Notes: a model not told the origin generated them from the sequence alone. 64,000 nucleotides of DNA from Lunularia cruciata (GCA_948567375.1 OX419761.1:37636501-37700500); one strand, 5' to 3'. Positions 53,330-63,362 are shown, numbered from the stretch's first letter. Numbers and translations: made by a program.

Positions 53330-54200
53330 GAGACACTAATCTTCTGATTAAGGTTGTAGATGGTGTCCATGTAGTTGATATTGAAGGTGATCCAAAGACT
53401 ATCCAACAAGCTATGAGTTCATCATTCAACAAGGAGTGTGGAATTGCCATGAAGGAGGAGCTTAATTCTTTGAAGGAGCACAACACGTGGGAATTTGCAA
53501 ATCTACCTAATGATCAATGAGCAATAGATTGCAAATGGGTTTTTTGTAAGAGTTTGTGACTGATGGTATAGTCAATCAATTCAAGGCACACTTAGTAGCA
53601 AATGGTTACTCTCAAGAGGAAGGTATTGATTACCATGAAACATTTACACCTGTAGCTCATCTCCCAACAATTTTCATATTTTCATGATTATGGCTAAACT
53701 TGGATGGAATGCATTGCATCTTGACGTTGTTGTTACCTATCTAAATGGAGAGTTGAAGGAAGAGAACATTCACATGAGAATCCAAAAGGGATTAGATGTT
53801 CTAGCTGATCACAAAGGTAAAGTATTATGGCTATTCAAGACATTGTATGGCCTGAGGCAAGCCAATAGAGGATGAAGCAAGAATTTGGATTTGTCACTCT
53901 CAGGTCTTGGTTGACAATGTTCACAATTAGATCCTTGCTTGTACTTGATGCATGTGGGTGATTTAGCATTAATTCTCACTACATGCAAGGAGGAGTTGCA
54001 AGAATGCTACCAAATGAAGGATCTTGGCAAACTTAGCCACTTCCTTGGCATCAACTTCCTACAGAACAAGGAAGCTTGTATAATATTTCTCAGCCAAGGT
54101 AGGTACATTTTCTAAAAAACTACAATAGTTTGGGATGGAGAATATGAAGGCAATTGCAACACCAATCAAGAAGGGTCATCTGAATGAACATCCAAATGAC
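53330..54200 (+). pseudogene. copia-3 reverse transcriptase, broken
   Basis: AMSSSFNKECGIAMKEELNS and NTWEFANLPNDQ (53323-53520) open the copia [27 protein letters not shown] (about 53590), HLDVVVTYLNGELKEENI (about 53719, first catalytic Asp) and LFKTLYGLRQANRG follow. The YVDD box is reduced to LMHVGDLALIL (about 53947), so one catalytic Asp and the Tyr are lost. MKDLGKLSHFLGINF lies near 54016. Confidence 0.82.
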
Positions 54201-54409
54201 AAGCCGCTTAATGCAAATGGAGTGAAACTACATCAAAAGGCAATGGGTTCTTTACTGTACCTTACAAAATACAAGGTATAATGTTTCATTTGTTTGTTAG
54301 CAATTTGCTCAATACATGGCGCATCTGTGTATTTATTATTGGTAGAAAATGAAGCGAGTATTCAGTGACTTGCAAGGGACAAAGCACTCGGTGTTACAAT
54401 TGGTGGAAA

Positions 54410-54865
54410 ACATGTAAGTTTGCAACTTGCTGGTTATTTTGATGCAGATTGGGGAGGTTGTAAAGAAACACATTGTTCAATTGGTAGCTTTGAATTCACA
54501 ATGGGTGGAGCTGTAATGGCTTGGTCAAGGAAGAAACAAATTTTCTGTTTCCCTTTCCTCAATAGAAGTAGAATATGCTGCTGCCTTTGCCTCTGTAGCT
54601 GCATAGGAGGCCCTATGGTTATGAAAGGCATAGAAATATTATGAGATCAAACATTTAGGTGCATGGCAATTGCAATTGCAAAATAACCCGCACATCACAG
54701 TCTTACCAAACACTATAACATTCAACATTAGTTTATCAAGTAATGTATATAGAGAGGAGAGGTCAAACTGAGGTATTATGCTGATAATGATATGGCAGCA
54801 GATATCTTCACAAAATCACTTGTTAGATATACATTCATTGCTTGTAGAGACACGTTAGTGCTAGT
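54410..54865 (+). pseudogene. copia-3 RNase H, broken
   Basis: LAGYFDADWGGCKETHCSIG (54426) with D-A-D-W is the copia RNase H start; AVMAWSRKKQ follows, then a frameshift; DNDMAADIFTKSLVR (about 54786) is the end motif. The central catalytic block is not recognisable. Confidence 0.8.
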
Positions 54866-54902
54866 CCCTAGTGATGTTGTAGTCCCCCTTGTGGAGGAGG
54901 AG

Positions 54903-54989
54903 TGTAAAGATGAACCTCTAAGCAATGTTCCCCTATGTGGGACAGTGCATATTAACCCACAAGTACACCACGTTCCGATGGACCAATAA
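54903..54989 (+). repeat. copia-3 3' LTR start
   Basis: TGTAAAGATGAACC follows directly on the purine tract GTGGAGGAGGAG. Its length is unknown because it runs into the minisatellite. Confidence 0.5.
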
Positions 54990-55533
54990 TATGATATATG
55001 TTTTCTCACCAAAGAAGCTAGTGAGCCATGACTTGAAGGATCAGGTAAAGGGTTCTCCAATAGACCAGCAGTTGTATATGATCTCAGTCTGTTTTCTCCC
55101 CAGAGAAGCCAATGAGGCATAACTCTAAGGGTCAGGTAGAGGGCTCTCATATAGAACAGCAGTAGTATATGATCTAAGTGTATTTTCTCCCCGGAGAAGC
55201 CAATGAGGCATAACTCGAAGGGTCAGGTAGAGGGCTCTCATATAGACCAGCACTAGGATATGATCTAAGTCTGTTTTCTCCCCGGAGAAGCCAATGAGGC
55301 ATGACTCAAACGGTCAGGTAGAGGGCTCTCAAATATAACCAGCACTAGGATATGATCTAAGTCTGTTTTCTCCCCGGAGAAGCCAATGAGGCATAACTCG
55401 AAGGGTCAGGTAGAGGGCTCTCATATAGACCAGCACTAGGATATGATCTAAGTCTGTTTTCTCCCCAGAGAAGCCAATGAGCCATAACTCGAGGGGGCCC
55501 GAAGGACTTGCAGTCCTGAGTGTTATTTTCACT
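54990..55533 (+). repeat. Minisatellite, about 91 bp x 6
   Basis: Units begin TATGAT at 54990, 55076, 55168, 55259, 55351 and 55442. Inner units are nearly identical (TTTTCTCCCCGGAGAAGCCA); the outermost are diverged, and the last breaks into CGAGGGGGCCCG. Open frames of 60-124 codons on minus are products of the repetition. Confidence 0.93.
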
Positions 55534-56516
55534 TAGCAAATAAAAATAATTTTATACAGATTATCATAACATTTGTTCCGTATGTAACTTTTAAAAGAAA
55601 TTAGCTTACTGCGGGTGTGCATGATCGAAGTTTCGAGTATCAATATGACTCGTGTTGAACGAGACTTCTGGAGCTTTTCCTATTGAAATGCTTACTGTTG
55701 TAGTGTGAAAAACCACAATCGCCCTAACTGGATATGTCTAGACACTGATCGCGACAAGGAGGTTCCACCACATTACTGCGGTGTCTTTAGACAACTTATG
55801 CTCAAAAGGATGTCTTCTCTCCTCTTGTCGTTTATCTCCCACCCCGGCTGATGAATTCATGTTACCAGTACAATAGCATGTTATAGTTTTCTTAACGATG
55901 ATCTTCAGAAGCAACCACACCTCAAAATGCAGTCAGCCGCAAATGTACCATGCAGCTCCCACAATAGAACTTGCTTAAGTGCTTTATTTGATAGTACAGT
56001 TATCTCAAGTTTGTGACTTCAGAACTGTGGATCTAAAAGCTCTTTACATTGCTGATCGTCAGTTGTAGATGCTTGACAACAAGAGTCTGGTGCTCTGCTA
56101 GGACTTCCTTGAATTGAGTGGTCAGTAGTGCAGTAAATTCCACTGGAGTCTTTTCGGCCCATTTGTGGCGAGGTCACCGAAGTCAGAACGAAAGGAACTG
56201 GCCGAAAGCGCCGACAGGATTTCATTGACGAGACAGTAACGTAGATGGTCTTAAGGTTTGCACATAGACAAACAGGCAGAAGTGCTGGAGATTGGTCAAG
56301 GAGCGGAAGATGGCAAAGAATTCTCCATCACCATATTTCCGACAGGAATAAAGTACAGTGGATTCAAGAACATTTTAATGGGAGGCTAGGAAAAAAATTT
56401 CCATTTTAATGTGGAAGTGGAAGTCATGTAGCCAGGTATGGAAATCTTCATACCATTTTGAAAGAAGATTAATGAAGGTGATAGTCTGTCTGCATATCCT
56501 CTAAACCCTAAACCCT
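55534..56516. other. Unassigned sequence
   Basis: No gene recognised. At 56502-56516 AAACCCTAAACCCTT, two plant telomere-type units, abuts the decayed tRNA-Glu. Confidence 0.5.
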
Positions 56517-56587
56517 TTCCGTTGCCGGGACTCAAACCGTGTGCTCGGGTGAGAGCCGAGTATCCTAACCATCTAGACTACAACGGA
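56517..56587 (-). tRNA. tRNA-Glu (CTC), probably decayed
   Basis: On minus the acceptor halves TCCGTTG and CAACGGA pair perfectly. The D arm (TAGATGGTTAGGATA) and the anticodon arm CTCGG-CTCTCAC-CCGAG with anticodon CTC are intact. The T arm is damaged: the loop reads TTTGAGT and the 5' stem mismatches CCCGG at two positions. The length is 71, short by one or two. Box A is good, box B altered (GGTTTGAGTCC). Likely a pseudogene or of low activity. Confidence 0.75.
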
Positions 56588-57019
56588 GGATGCCACCTCT
56601 CCGCGGTTATTCTCAATTATTAAATAAAACTTTAATTCGGCATCAACACTCACTCGGAATTCTCCAATTAGCAACCTAGAATCACACACAAGAAGCAAGA
56701 TCCAAAGGATTTGTTCACGCTCAAAGGCAATTATGCTCCCTCGTAGATTGGTTGGTTGTCTCGTTCAATGGAAAGGTATAGTTAGTCCTCGACTTCTCGA
56801 AGGTACATTCACAGGAGTAAGTGCAATAAGAATTGAACCGTAATAGAACTGAAGAAGTAACTGAAGTAGCACTCAGATGGCTAGATGGCTGTATCCAGCC
56901 CCAAGGAGAACAACTCCACGAAACCCTGGAGGGATGCATCATCTTGACTTCTCAAGCCTCCATCTCTACAGTAACAGGAACAGAAAAGATGAAAGCATGA
57001 GGAAAAAAAACTAGGATGT

Positions 57020-57093
57020 GTTTTATTCCAGGCTCGAATTGGAGACCTTCAGTGTGTTAGACTGACGTGATAACCAACTACACAACTAACTTC
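57020..57093 (-). pseudogene. tRNA-Val (AAC) pseudogene
   Basis: On minus, GTGTAGTTGGTTATCACGTC, the anticodon region TCTAACACA (anticodon AAC) and GAAGGTCTCC match plant tRNA-Val, and ATTCGAGCCTGG is a nearly normal T arm. The acceptor stem does not pair (GAAGTTA against AATAAAA), so it cannot be a working tRNA. Confidence 0.75.
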
Positions 57094-57707
57094 GAGAGCT
57101 CGAGTGCTTAGGTATCTTTTTAATATTATCAGTGGAACAGATGCTTGTCCAAGTCAAAGGTGCACTATTTGACTATCCCGAATCCGTAATTTTCGAGGTT
57201 TAGACACACACACCCACGATGAAATCAATACTGATTTCATCGTGGACTGATACATATAGTAGCAAAACAGGAACGATCAAGGTGTTTCTGTTACTTAGTT
57301 TTTCTTGAACAGCAATATATGTCCAATCCTCCGTATTCAAGAGCATTCTATGAAGCGCAACCGGCCAGGAGCCATTTAGAGCATCTATCAGCTGTGTTAT
57401 ATAACTAAGAAATTTAACTTCGCTTCGGATGCATTTACCACGTGAAACACGACCAGTGGTCAATGTCATACAATATAAATCACGGTGGATCGGGGAATTA
57501 GTTACTTATCAATGCCTTCAGTCCCGTCAAAAGAAGTCTTAAAGTTACAGGTCTCTCACTTCTCACTTTCATATCCCTCCGAACAGAGATTGGCAATGCA
57601 GAATTATCAAAATCGGTAACAATTGAACAGGCAGCAACATCGTTGGTATGTTCCAGACTATGAACTCAACTACGGCATTCCTTCGCCTTCATTTTTCACT
57701 GCATCCT
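57094..57707. other. Unassigned sequence
   Basis: Nothing recognised; a short open frame on minus (57200-57469) has no motif. ACGATGAAATCA and its reverse complement TGATTTCATCGT (57217-57243) form a small hairpin. Confidence 0.5.
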
Positions 57708-57781
57708 TGGCCCATACAGGTCTCGAACCTGTGACCTTCGCGTTATTAGCACGACGCTCTAACCAGCTGAGCTAATGGGCC
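57708..57781 (-). tRNA. tRNA-Ile (AAT)
   Basis: 74-nt cloverleaf on minus: acceptor GGCCCAT/ATGGGCC with discriminator A, D arm AGCTCAGCTGGTTAGAGC, anticodon loop CTAATAA with AAT, and T arm ACAGG-TTCGAGA-CCTGT, all paired. Boxes A and B are intact. No intron. No T-run of four or more was seen close downstream on minus, so the Pol III terminator is not obvious. Confidence 0.97.
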
Positions 57782-57990
57782 AGTTGATAGCTTCCGGAGA
57801 GGAACCTTTATTTGATTAAAAATGTAATAGGAATTTAAACTAACTTGCGCTTTGGGAACCATCCTTCTAGTTAGGATTGACAGCGAGTCAACAGCTCAGG
57901 TCGTTTTGTATAGTAATACAGTAACTTGGTATACTTATTAGACTAGTCAAACATTCCCATGTCAACAATTTATGCACTTCTTTGTTTTAC

Positions 57991-58130
57991 GATATATCTT
58001 TAGCAATTTTGGGTAAATTTCTCATATAGACTCTATTGGGATTTAGCACCATTTTACCTTTTTCATCTTTCCCTTGTATGGTTTGACGGGGTCTCCCCAT
58101 CTTTCATGTTTTCTACGCGGTCGTCCTTTT
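57991..58130 (+). mobile_element. LINE tail copy (5'-truncated)
   Basis: Same tail as 25190-25313, starting in the GATATCTTAGG unit (diverged) and running through CTCATATAGACTCTATTGGG to TACGCGGTCGTCCTTTT. No clean target duplication was recognised. Confidence 0.78.
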
Positions 58131-59223
58131 CTGTTTTGTCATTTGCCACAGGGAGAAAATGCAATACCTTGCCTGAGAGTATTAGCTTTGCCTTCTACTG
58201 TATACGTTCATCTCCTGGAGTATGGAGCCGAGTTCTCTCATGCTCTGAGGTCAGCTCTCTGTTAAAGGTCCTATTCAAGAACGTGGAAGAGCCGTTTCCT
58301 GCATTACCCCTCAGTGAAATAGGCGGTTTAATTTGTATTATATTTGTAGCAACTCGCTAAAATATTGAATCGGTGTCCAATATTTAGAAAGTATTGATTT
58401 TGATACTCTGAATAATAAACATCGCTAGTTTTTATTAGTTCTTTGTTGTAATTGTGTAGTTATACTACGTGTTCATTCTATGATCGAATATTGCATGCCA
58501 TTCTCACCTCTTGTTACAATATTCATAGAAACTTCGTTAATAATTTGGACATGCAAATTTTCGACTATTCAAACACAAATTCATGACACGAATCATTCCT
58601 TACTATCCATTAAATTTTATGGAAATGAAATCCCGTAACTAATTCCGGAAATGGTGAAGAGAGGAAGCTAGGTTTCTCTTCAGACGTCTGGGTTGGCTCA
58701 AAGTTTTACTCCAGTCCAGTCAAAACACAGAAAATGCAAGAGAACTGTTTGTTTCGGTTCCCCGTCAGAACAATTTACTACCTTCACTGCTGTCGGAGTG
58801 ACCGCACCAGGACGGTCATAGATCAGGGCTGCCCTGTAGGCATGAGCCCAAGGACAGCCTACAATGTTCGCGCACTGGTAGGCAGGCCATTGCTCATCGT
58901 CGGGGCTGCGGGACTTCAACTGTGAAAGTGTTCGAAGATCAAGATGTACGTAGTATAGAGCAAACGACTTCGGGGACATGCAATTACTGGGAAAGAACGA
59001 AAGGATATCCCCGCTGTTTGATGAGAAACCAAACCAATTCAAGTTCAGAGTGTGAATGGTTCTGATAGATCTCAAGTACAGTACTTCGGACATTATATTG
59101 GCAATTCACAAGCACAAAACCGGTACCACAACCGGCTCTAGAGAGAGAGGAAGTAAGACACGAACATGATGACAGGCAAGAGAAATGTCAACCTAACTAT
59201 AATTCTTCTCCTACATGCCTTAG
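58131..59223. other. Unassigned sequence
   Basis: No gene recognised. A 131-codon minus frame (58698-59093) contains SRSPDDEQWPAYQCANIVGC and reads like protein, but no family or motif is evident. Confidence 0.4.
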
Positions 59224-59540
59224 ACGACAATTATCAAAAGCCACTCCGTTTTGCATTGAATTTCCAGCGCCGTCACATCTGCACAGACATTGTGCAGACT
59301 CGGAGGAGGACAATCATGCACAAAATTAAGCGAAAAGTAAAAGGGAAAGCTCAGTACTGTAAGAAGTGGGATTTGAACTTAGAAGACAATTATCAAGAGT
59401 CACTACTTTTGGCATTGAATTTCCAGTGACCTATCATTGGCAAAAACGTCGGGCAGATCTGGAAGAAGACAATCTTGCTCAAATTATTGGCATAGAGAAA
59501 AATTCAGGTTTCTGTCAGAAGTGGGATTTGAACCCACGCC
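59224..59540. repeat. Tandem duplication of about 162 bp covering the tRNA-Leu 3' end
   Basis: Copies start GACAATTATCAA at 59224 and 59386, share GCATTGAATTTCCAG, and end in GAAGTGGGATTTGAAC. The left copy therefore contains the last 20 or so bases of the tRNA at about 59357-59378, as a remnant. Confidence 0.8.
59497..59503 (-). terminator. Pol III T-run of tRNA-Leu
   Basis: Five T residues on minus about 11 bases past the tRNA 3' end. Confidence 0.7.
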
Positions 59541-59594
59541 TCTCACGAGACCCGAACTTGAGTCGGGCGCCTTAGACCACTCGGCCATCCTGAC
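59513..59594 (-). tRNA. tRNA-Leu (CAA)
   Basis: 82-nt class II tRNA on minus: acceptor GTCAGGA/TCTGAC with discriminator A, D arm GGCCGAGTGGTCTAAGGC (box A), anticodon loop ACTCAAGTT with CAA, a variable arm of leucine type (CTCGTGAGAG) and T arm GTGGG-TTCAAAT-CCCAC (box B). No intron in the anticodon loop, although plant tRNA-Leu(CAA) genes often have one. A T5 run (minus; 59498-59502 on plus as A5) 11 bases downstream fits a Pol III terminator. Confidence 0.96.
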
Positions 59595-59996
59595 ACGATG
59601 CTATACGATGAAAACAAAGTTGTAAAATTTTCTTATCTTCTTAATTATTTTGGAGTATGAAAAGTCTGTCGAGCCATCATAACCCAGCAAGACAATGCTC
59701 CTCGAAACCTGGAGCAATGTTGATGCCCTGCATACTCCTTGATATGCAGGAGTGTTAAGTACTATAATGGAACAGTACGTTACCTATACTATACATATAC
59801 TCTATTGACACCTACGTAGGGAGATCTGCGTCCTGTGGGCACTATGACCTTACAGTACGTCGCCTATACTGCTCCCAATTTTGGCTGATCGAATGACTAG
59901 CAATATCAGCACTTGTCATGACAGTTACAGTTTGCAAAAAAGCCTGCAGCAGAGAGCTGATGAAGATCTCGACGTCCGCTACCCTTTCCGCCCCCC

Positions 59997-60032
59997 GCCC
60001 AAGGAGAAAGAAGCAGCTCTTTCTCCTTGGGC
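59997..60032. repeat. 15-bp perfect hairpin
   Basis: GCCCAAGGAGAAAGA and its exact complement flank the 6-base loop AGCAGC. No adjacent gene to which it could be a terminator. Confidence 0.75.
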
Positions 60033-60803
60033 TCATGAAAGAAGCTATAAGCTCATCTAATATGGGCAGGAGAGCGTTGCAAGTGCAGGCCAGGCAAACT
60101 CGTTCATCACGTCAAGAATCTCGTGATGGGGTTAAGAGTTAGGGATGGACTCGGTCTTCTTGACTGATAGCTTTTCCCGACCACATTATAAATACCCGAA
60201 CAATGCATGATCGAAGTTTCACCTGGAATGGGTGAATGTTTTTCAACAAGAAGTCATCCTTTGTGGAGATCATTCTGTATATTGAGGACATAATCGAAGA
60301 TTTACGTGGAATGCGTCATAAAAAATTCAGCTGGTATGCATGATGTCAATCCTTATCAACAGCATGGCATTTTCGTGAAGAAGATTGTGTATTATGAGGA
60401 TACTAACTGTTATCTCGTCCAATCTTTTGTCTCTGCGCTAGTTGGAACAGTTGAGAATGCTGTCGAAAAAAGCAATGAATGTCCATTCAATGCCCATGTG
60501 TAATGCTTCGATATGGCCGCATGTCAGTCTCGTGTGTCCTGCTCCTCACATTTGTTAATTTCACGGCCTAAGGTAGCATTACATACGCTTCCTTCTGCTT
60601 CTCAGAAAGAACATATAGTCCCAGTTTAGTGTCCACTTGGGTTATTGGATGAAGGGAACAAAGCATATCTACCCCGGATAAAAACACATTGGATACACAA
60701 GGCACCTCTCTCCAATTGCGTTGGATTCTGAGAAGCTAGAAATCCAGGATTGGAGAATCAAGTTTGCTCCAATTTTATCAACTGCTACAGTATGACAGAT
60801 GAG

Positions 60804-60908
60804 CGGTTTATACCTTAGCTAGAGCATTTGATTCTGCAGATTCAGCAGCAGCTGCTCAATCTGCAGAATCATATTGATAGGTGTTTGCTCTAGCTAAGGT
60901 ATAAACCG
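60804..60908. repeat. 105-nt near-perfect fold-back hairpin
   Basis: The outer stem of 23 bp (60804-60826 with 60886-60908) is perfect. The inner stem of 21 bp (60829-60849 with 60851-60871) has one mismatch and a single-base loop. Between the stems lie 2 bases on one side and 14 on the other. The transcript would fold into one long hairpin. It could be a MITE-like fold-back, a recent inverted duplication or a small-RNA precursor; the sequence alone does not decide. Confidence 0.88.
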
Positions 60909-61339
60909 GCCAACATGACCATACAGCTTCGTGTCTGTTTGTTCAACTTGTAGTGAAAGAACGTCTTCCCTAACCTGCTCAAGGAGAGGTTTATTCTGTC
61001 ATTGGACCCAGAATTTCTACAACTCCAGGAAGTAATTTACAGAAGTGGGAGGAGCCACAGTGACAGAAAAGTGTAATTGTACATAAACACTAAGAGCAGC
61101 CAAAGTGGCTGAATCTTACCATTTGTATTGGTTTCTCGGGTGGTGGGTCAGGGCTGGAACGGGAACCGAAGGAAAACAATACTCTCTATGAATGGTGTAG
61201 TAGTAGGTCAGTCAGCTCAATCCTCCAAATTGCTCAACGAGATAACTTTTCAAGCACTAACCTCTCGAGCGTCTTGGACTTCATTGATATCAGGAATGCC
61301 TCTTCTCTAGGATAACTCTCTTGGGTAGAGCTTTTGAAT

Positions 61340-62935
61340 CTACGAGAGGGAGGTGAACTCTGGATCTGCCCACAGAGATTCGATAGTTTTTGGGGCCAGA
61401 TACAACAGCCCGTCAAAGTTTCCCACCCCTAAATTGCTCGGCAGCACTATACATTGGCCCTTTCTGCGGTTTTGTACAGATTGATTAAGATACTAGAAGA
61501 CAGGCTTCCCATGGCCGAAATCTAAATCGTACATGGCAAAACGTATCCAAGAAGTGATGAAGTGTCCAGTACGTAGTCTGTCCTGTTAATGCCGATTTTC
61601 CATGGATTTGCGAGGTCCACCTTATCAATGATCCTCCAGTAGGTGTCGGGATTGACATTCGTGATAGCATTGCGGATCAAGCTGGCTGCGTGAGACAGAG
61701 GCTTGCTGAGGAGATCGGAGGCAGGAACATCCCTAACAAAAGCTGCCCCTAATGCGTTGCCTAAGTAATGGGGAGTGAGGGTACCAGGCATTTTGCCCCG
61801 TCCCTCCACTATTGTTGAAAACATCATGTCATTCGTGTCAGATTTGACGTAACAACTAGCGAGACACCGCCAGAGATGAGCAGACACACAGTCCATAGTT
61901 GATACATTTTCCCCATCAGCAATGGCTGCTCTTTTCACCGCATCGATAGCTTCCTTTCCTATGTGGGGAACTTCACGGAGAGCTCGGCGTTCATCACTCT
62001 CTCCATTTTGGCCTCTCTTCGGCAGTCATGGGTGGAGATTCGTGACCTCACTCACGTCCTGCTGATGCCGAGGAGTTAGCCCCGTCCGATCATGCTGAGC
62101 AATAATAGATGTTTGTCCCGAGCTTGCTATATCCGACCAAGCTTTCAACCACACTATTGCCTCTTTCATATCCGATAGCAAATGGTCCTAAGCCACACCC
62201 AAAACAACTCCCCCACAATTGAACCGCGTAATCTGGACCGATTGCTCATGAGATGGGCATATATCAGTGAATGCAAAGCGGAGAGCGCCAAATGCAGGAT
62301 AACGTCACACATAAGTGAAATCAAGATTCAAGCAATTTTGACCTGAACAACAAGAGCATTAATATGCAGGATAAGCAGGTAGTAGCACAGGACCTTAAGG
62401 GGGTAACAAGATTCAAGCAATGTACCTCCTGAACCACGACACAAGGGTTGCCAGATTCTCCGAACTCTCCTGGCATGGTCTCCGGGAAATTAAACTAGCT
62501 AGCTGGGGAACTGGGACAAAAACCCCCTGTTTCACGACGTTGTCCATGCGGCCGTCCTTGTACGCTTCAGTGAATGGAACTCCCCTGTCATCATGGAGGA
62601 ACATGGGAGGGTGACGTGGATCCGAGGTTTTTGATCACAACTCCAGCAACAGGATAGAACGGCACCAACACTTTGGCGAGACTCGCTTTCAGACGGTCCA
62701 CAAACGGGCGGTAAATAAGACCTGTGTTGTCAGCGAGCTTGTACGCCAATATTATTTGAGTATATCGATGCATTAAAACGTGATCGAAGTGGCTTGGATG
62801 TGAGCTTATAGGGTGGTCGAGAATTTTCGCGGGTTTTAAAAACGTAGTTTCCACCATCTGGAAGAATTTGCGATACTCTTCAAATGCTATCGTTTGCACG
62901 GCTGAGACTGCACGGATGTTGGTCACCGCCACCAT
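61340..62935 (-). pseudogene. BAHD acyltransferase pseudogene
   Basis: BAHD enzymes transfer acyl groups from CoA thioesters to alcohols or amines in plant specialised metabolism; they are cytosolic. The minus frame starts at ATG 62935 (FLKPAKILDHPISSHPSHFD, LVPFYPVAGVV) and continues after a +1 shift in an A5 run at about 62635 (HPPMFLHDDRGVPFTEA). After an interruption at 62413-62320 come ALRFAFTDICPSHEQSVQI and TRFNCGGVVLG, then TAG, then the catalytic HxxxD as HLLSD (62170-62184) and IVWLKAWSDIA. The frame 61938-61522 holds the central helices (STMDCVSAHLWRC, LGNALGAAF). After another shift, DFGHGKPVF (61505-61522 plus upstream) is the family DFGWG motif with Trp changed to His, then TAG and GNFDGLLYLAP near the end. 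At least four disablements: no longer a functional enzyme. The substrate cannot be inferred. Confidence 0.87.
62320..62425 (-). other. Interruption in the BAHD pseudogene with 15-bp direct repeats
   Basis: The coding match stops after SWFRRY and resumes at YPAFGALRF. The interruption contains ATTGCTTGAATCTTG twice about 85 bases apart, each preceded by a TTCAGG-like word. It could be a short insertion or tandem duplication. An AG/GT donor and a CAG acceptor are available, but splicing them does not restore the frame. Confidence 0.6.
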
Positions 62936-63211
62936 GTTCCCTCACCAAGGCCCTTTGTCGCAAGAAAGGATCAGTGGGTTTCTTTTCTTCGGACCCTCTT
63001 GATTTCTGTCTCTTGATATATAGAGATCCGTCTGACAGTGACCCGGCAGTTTCGAAACAAAATAAATGCAAGTACAATCGGGGCACTCACATTTTTATGA
63101 GCATTGACTTTTGACACTATAAAATCATTTTCTCTCATGATGTTATTGTGGCTTTCGAAAGATAGTTTACAAACACCGTCACCAGCAGCGTACTTTTCAT
63201 CCTTTGTTTCA
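62936..63211. other. BAHD upstream region
   Basis: Would hold the promoter of the pseudogene. No clear TATA box in the expected position; nothing else recognised. Confidence 0.4.
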
Positions 63212-63341
63212 CTGTAGTTATATTGAAAAAAGGCGACCGCGTAGGAAAAATGAAGGATGGGAAGACCCCATCAAGCCGTACAAGGGAGAGACAAAAAAGG
63301 TAACATGGGGCTAAGCCCCAATAGAGTCTGTAGTTATATTG
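63212..63341 (-). mobile_element. 102-bp LINE tail insertion with 14-bp target-site duplication
   Basis: CTGTAGTTATATTG occurs exactly at 63212-63225 and 63328-63341. The 102 bases between (63226-63327), read on minus, run from ACTCTATTGGGG to CGCGGTCGCCTTTTTT, the last part of the LINE tail. It is thus a complete, severely 5'-truncated insertion and defines the true 3' end of the LINE family as a run of six T. Confidence 0.93.
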
Positions 63342-63362
63342 GACTAGAGGTTTCTAGTATTC

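Larger units (their letters stand above)
50466..54902 (+). mobile_element. Ty1/copia element copia-3, heavily broken
   Basis: Plus-strand copia remnant. Integrase zinc finger part at 51540-51720 (CNIPTCELCIVDEAH), integrase C-terminus at 52830-53080 (KLDAKIQKGIYVGYSKATKG), RT at 53330-54200, RNase H at 54410-54860, a purine tract at 54891-54902 and an LTR start at 54903. Gag is not recognisable and the integrase core is replaced by LTR-like sequence. No 5' LTR was found. Confidence 0.82.
59604..61339. other. Unassigned intergenic sequence
   Basis: Contains the two hairpins at 59997-60032 and 60804-60908. A 65-codon plus frame (60306-60503) has no motif. Confidence 0.5.

Noticed and set aside
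54776-55539. Minus frames of 60-124 codons with repeated HWLLWGENRLRSY
   Set aside because: They are read through the 91-bp minisatellite and shift frame between units because the unit length is not a multiple of three; the repeated peptide is a by-product.
58698-59093. 131-codon minus frame as a possible gene
   Set aside because: Partly protein-like but no family, start context or partner exons; kept only as a note in the intergenic entry.
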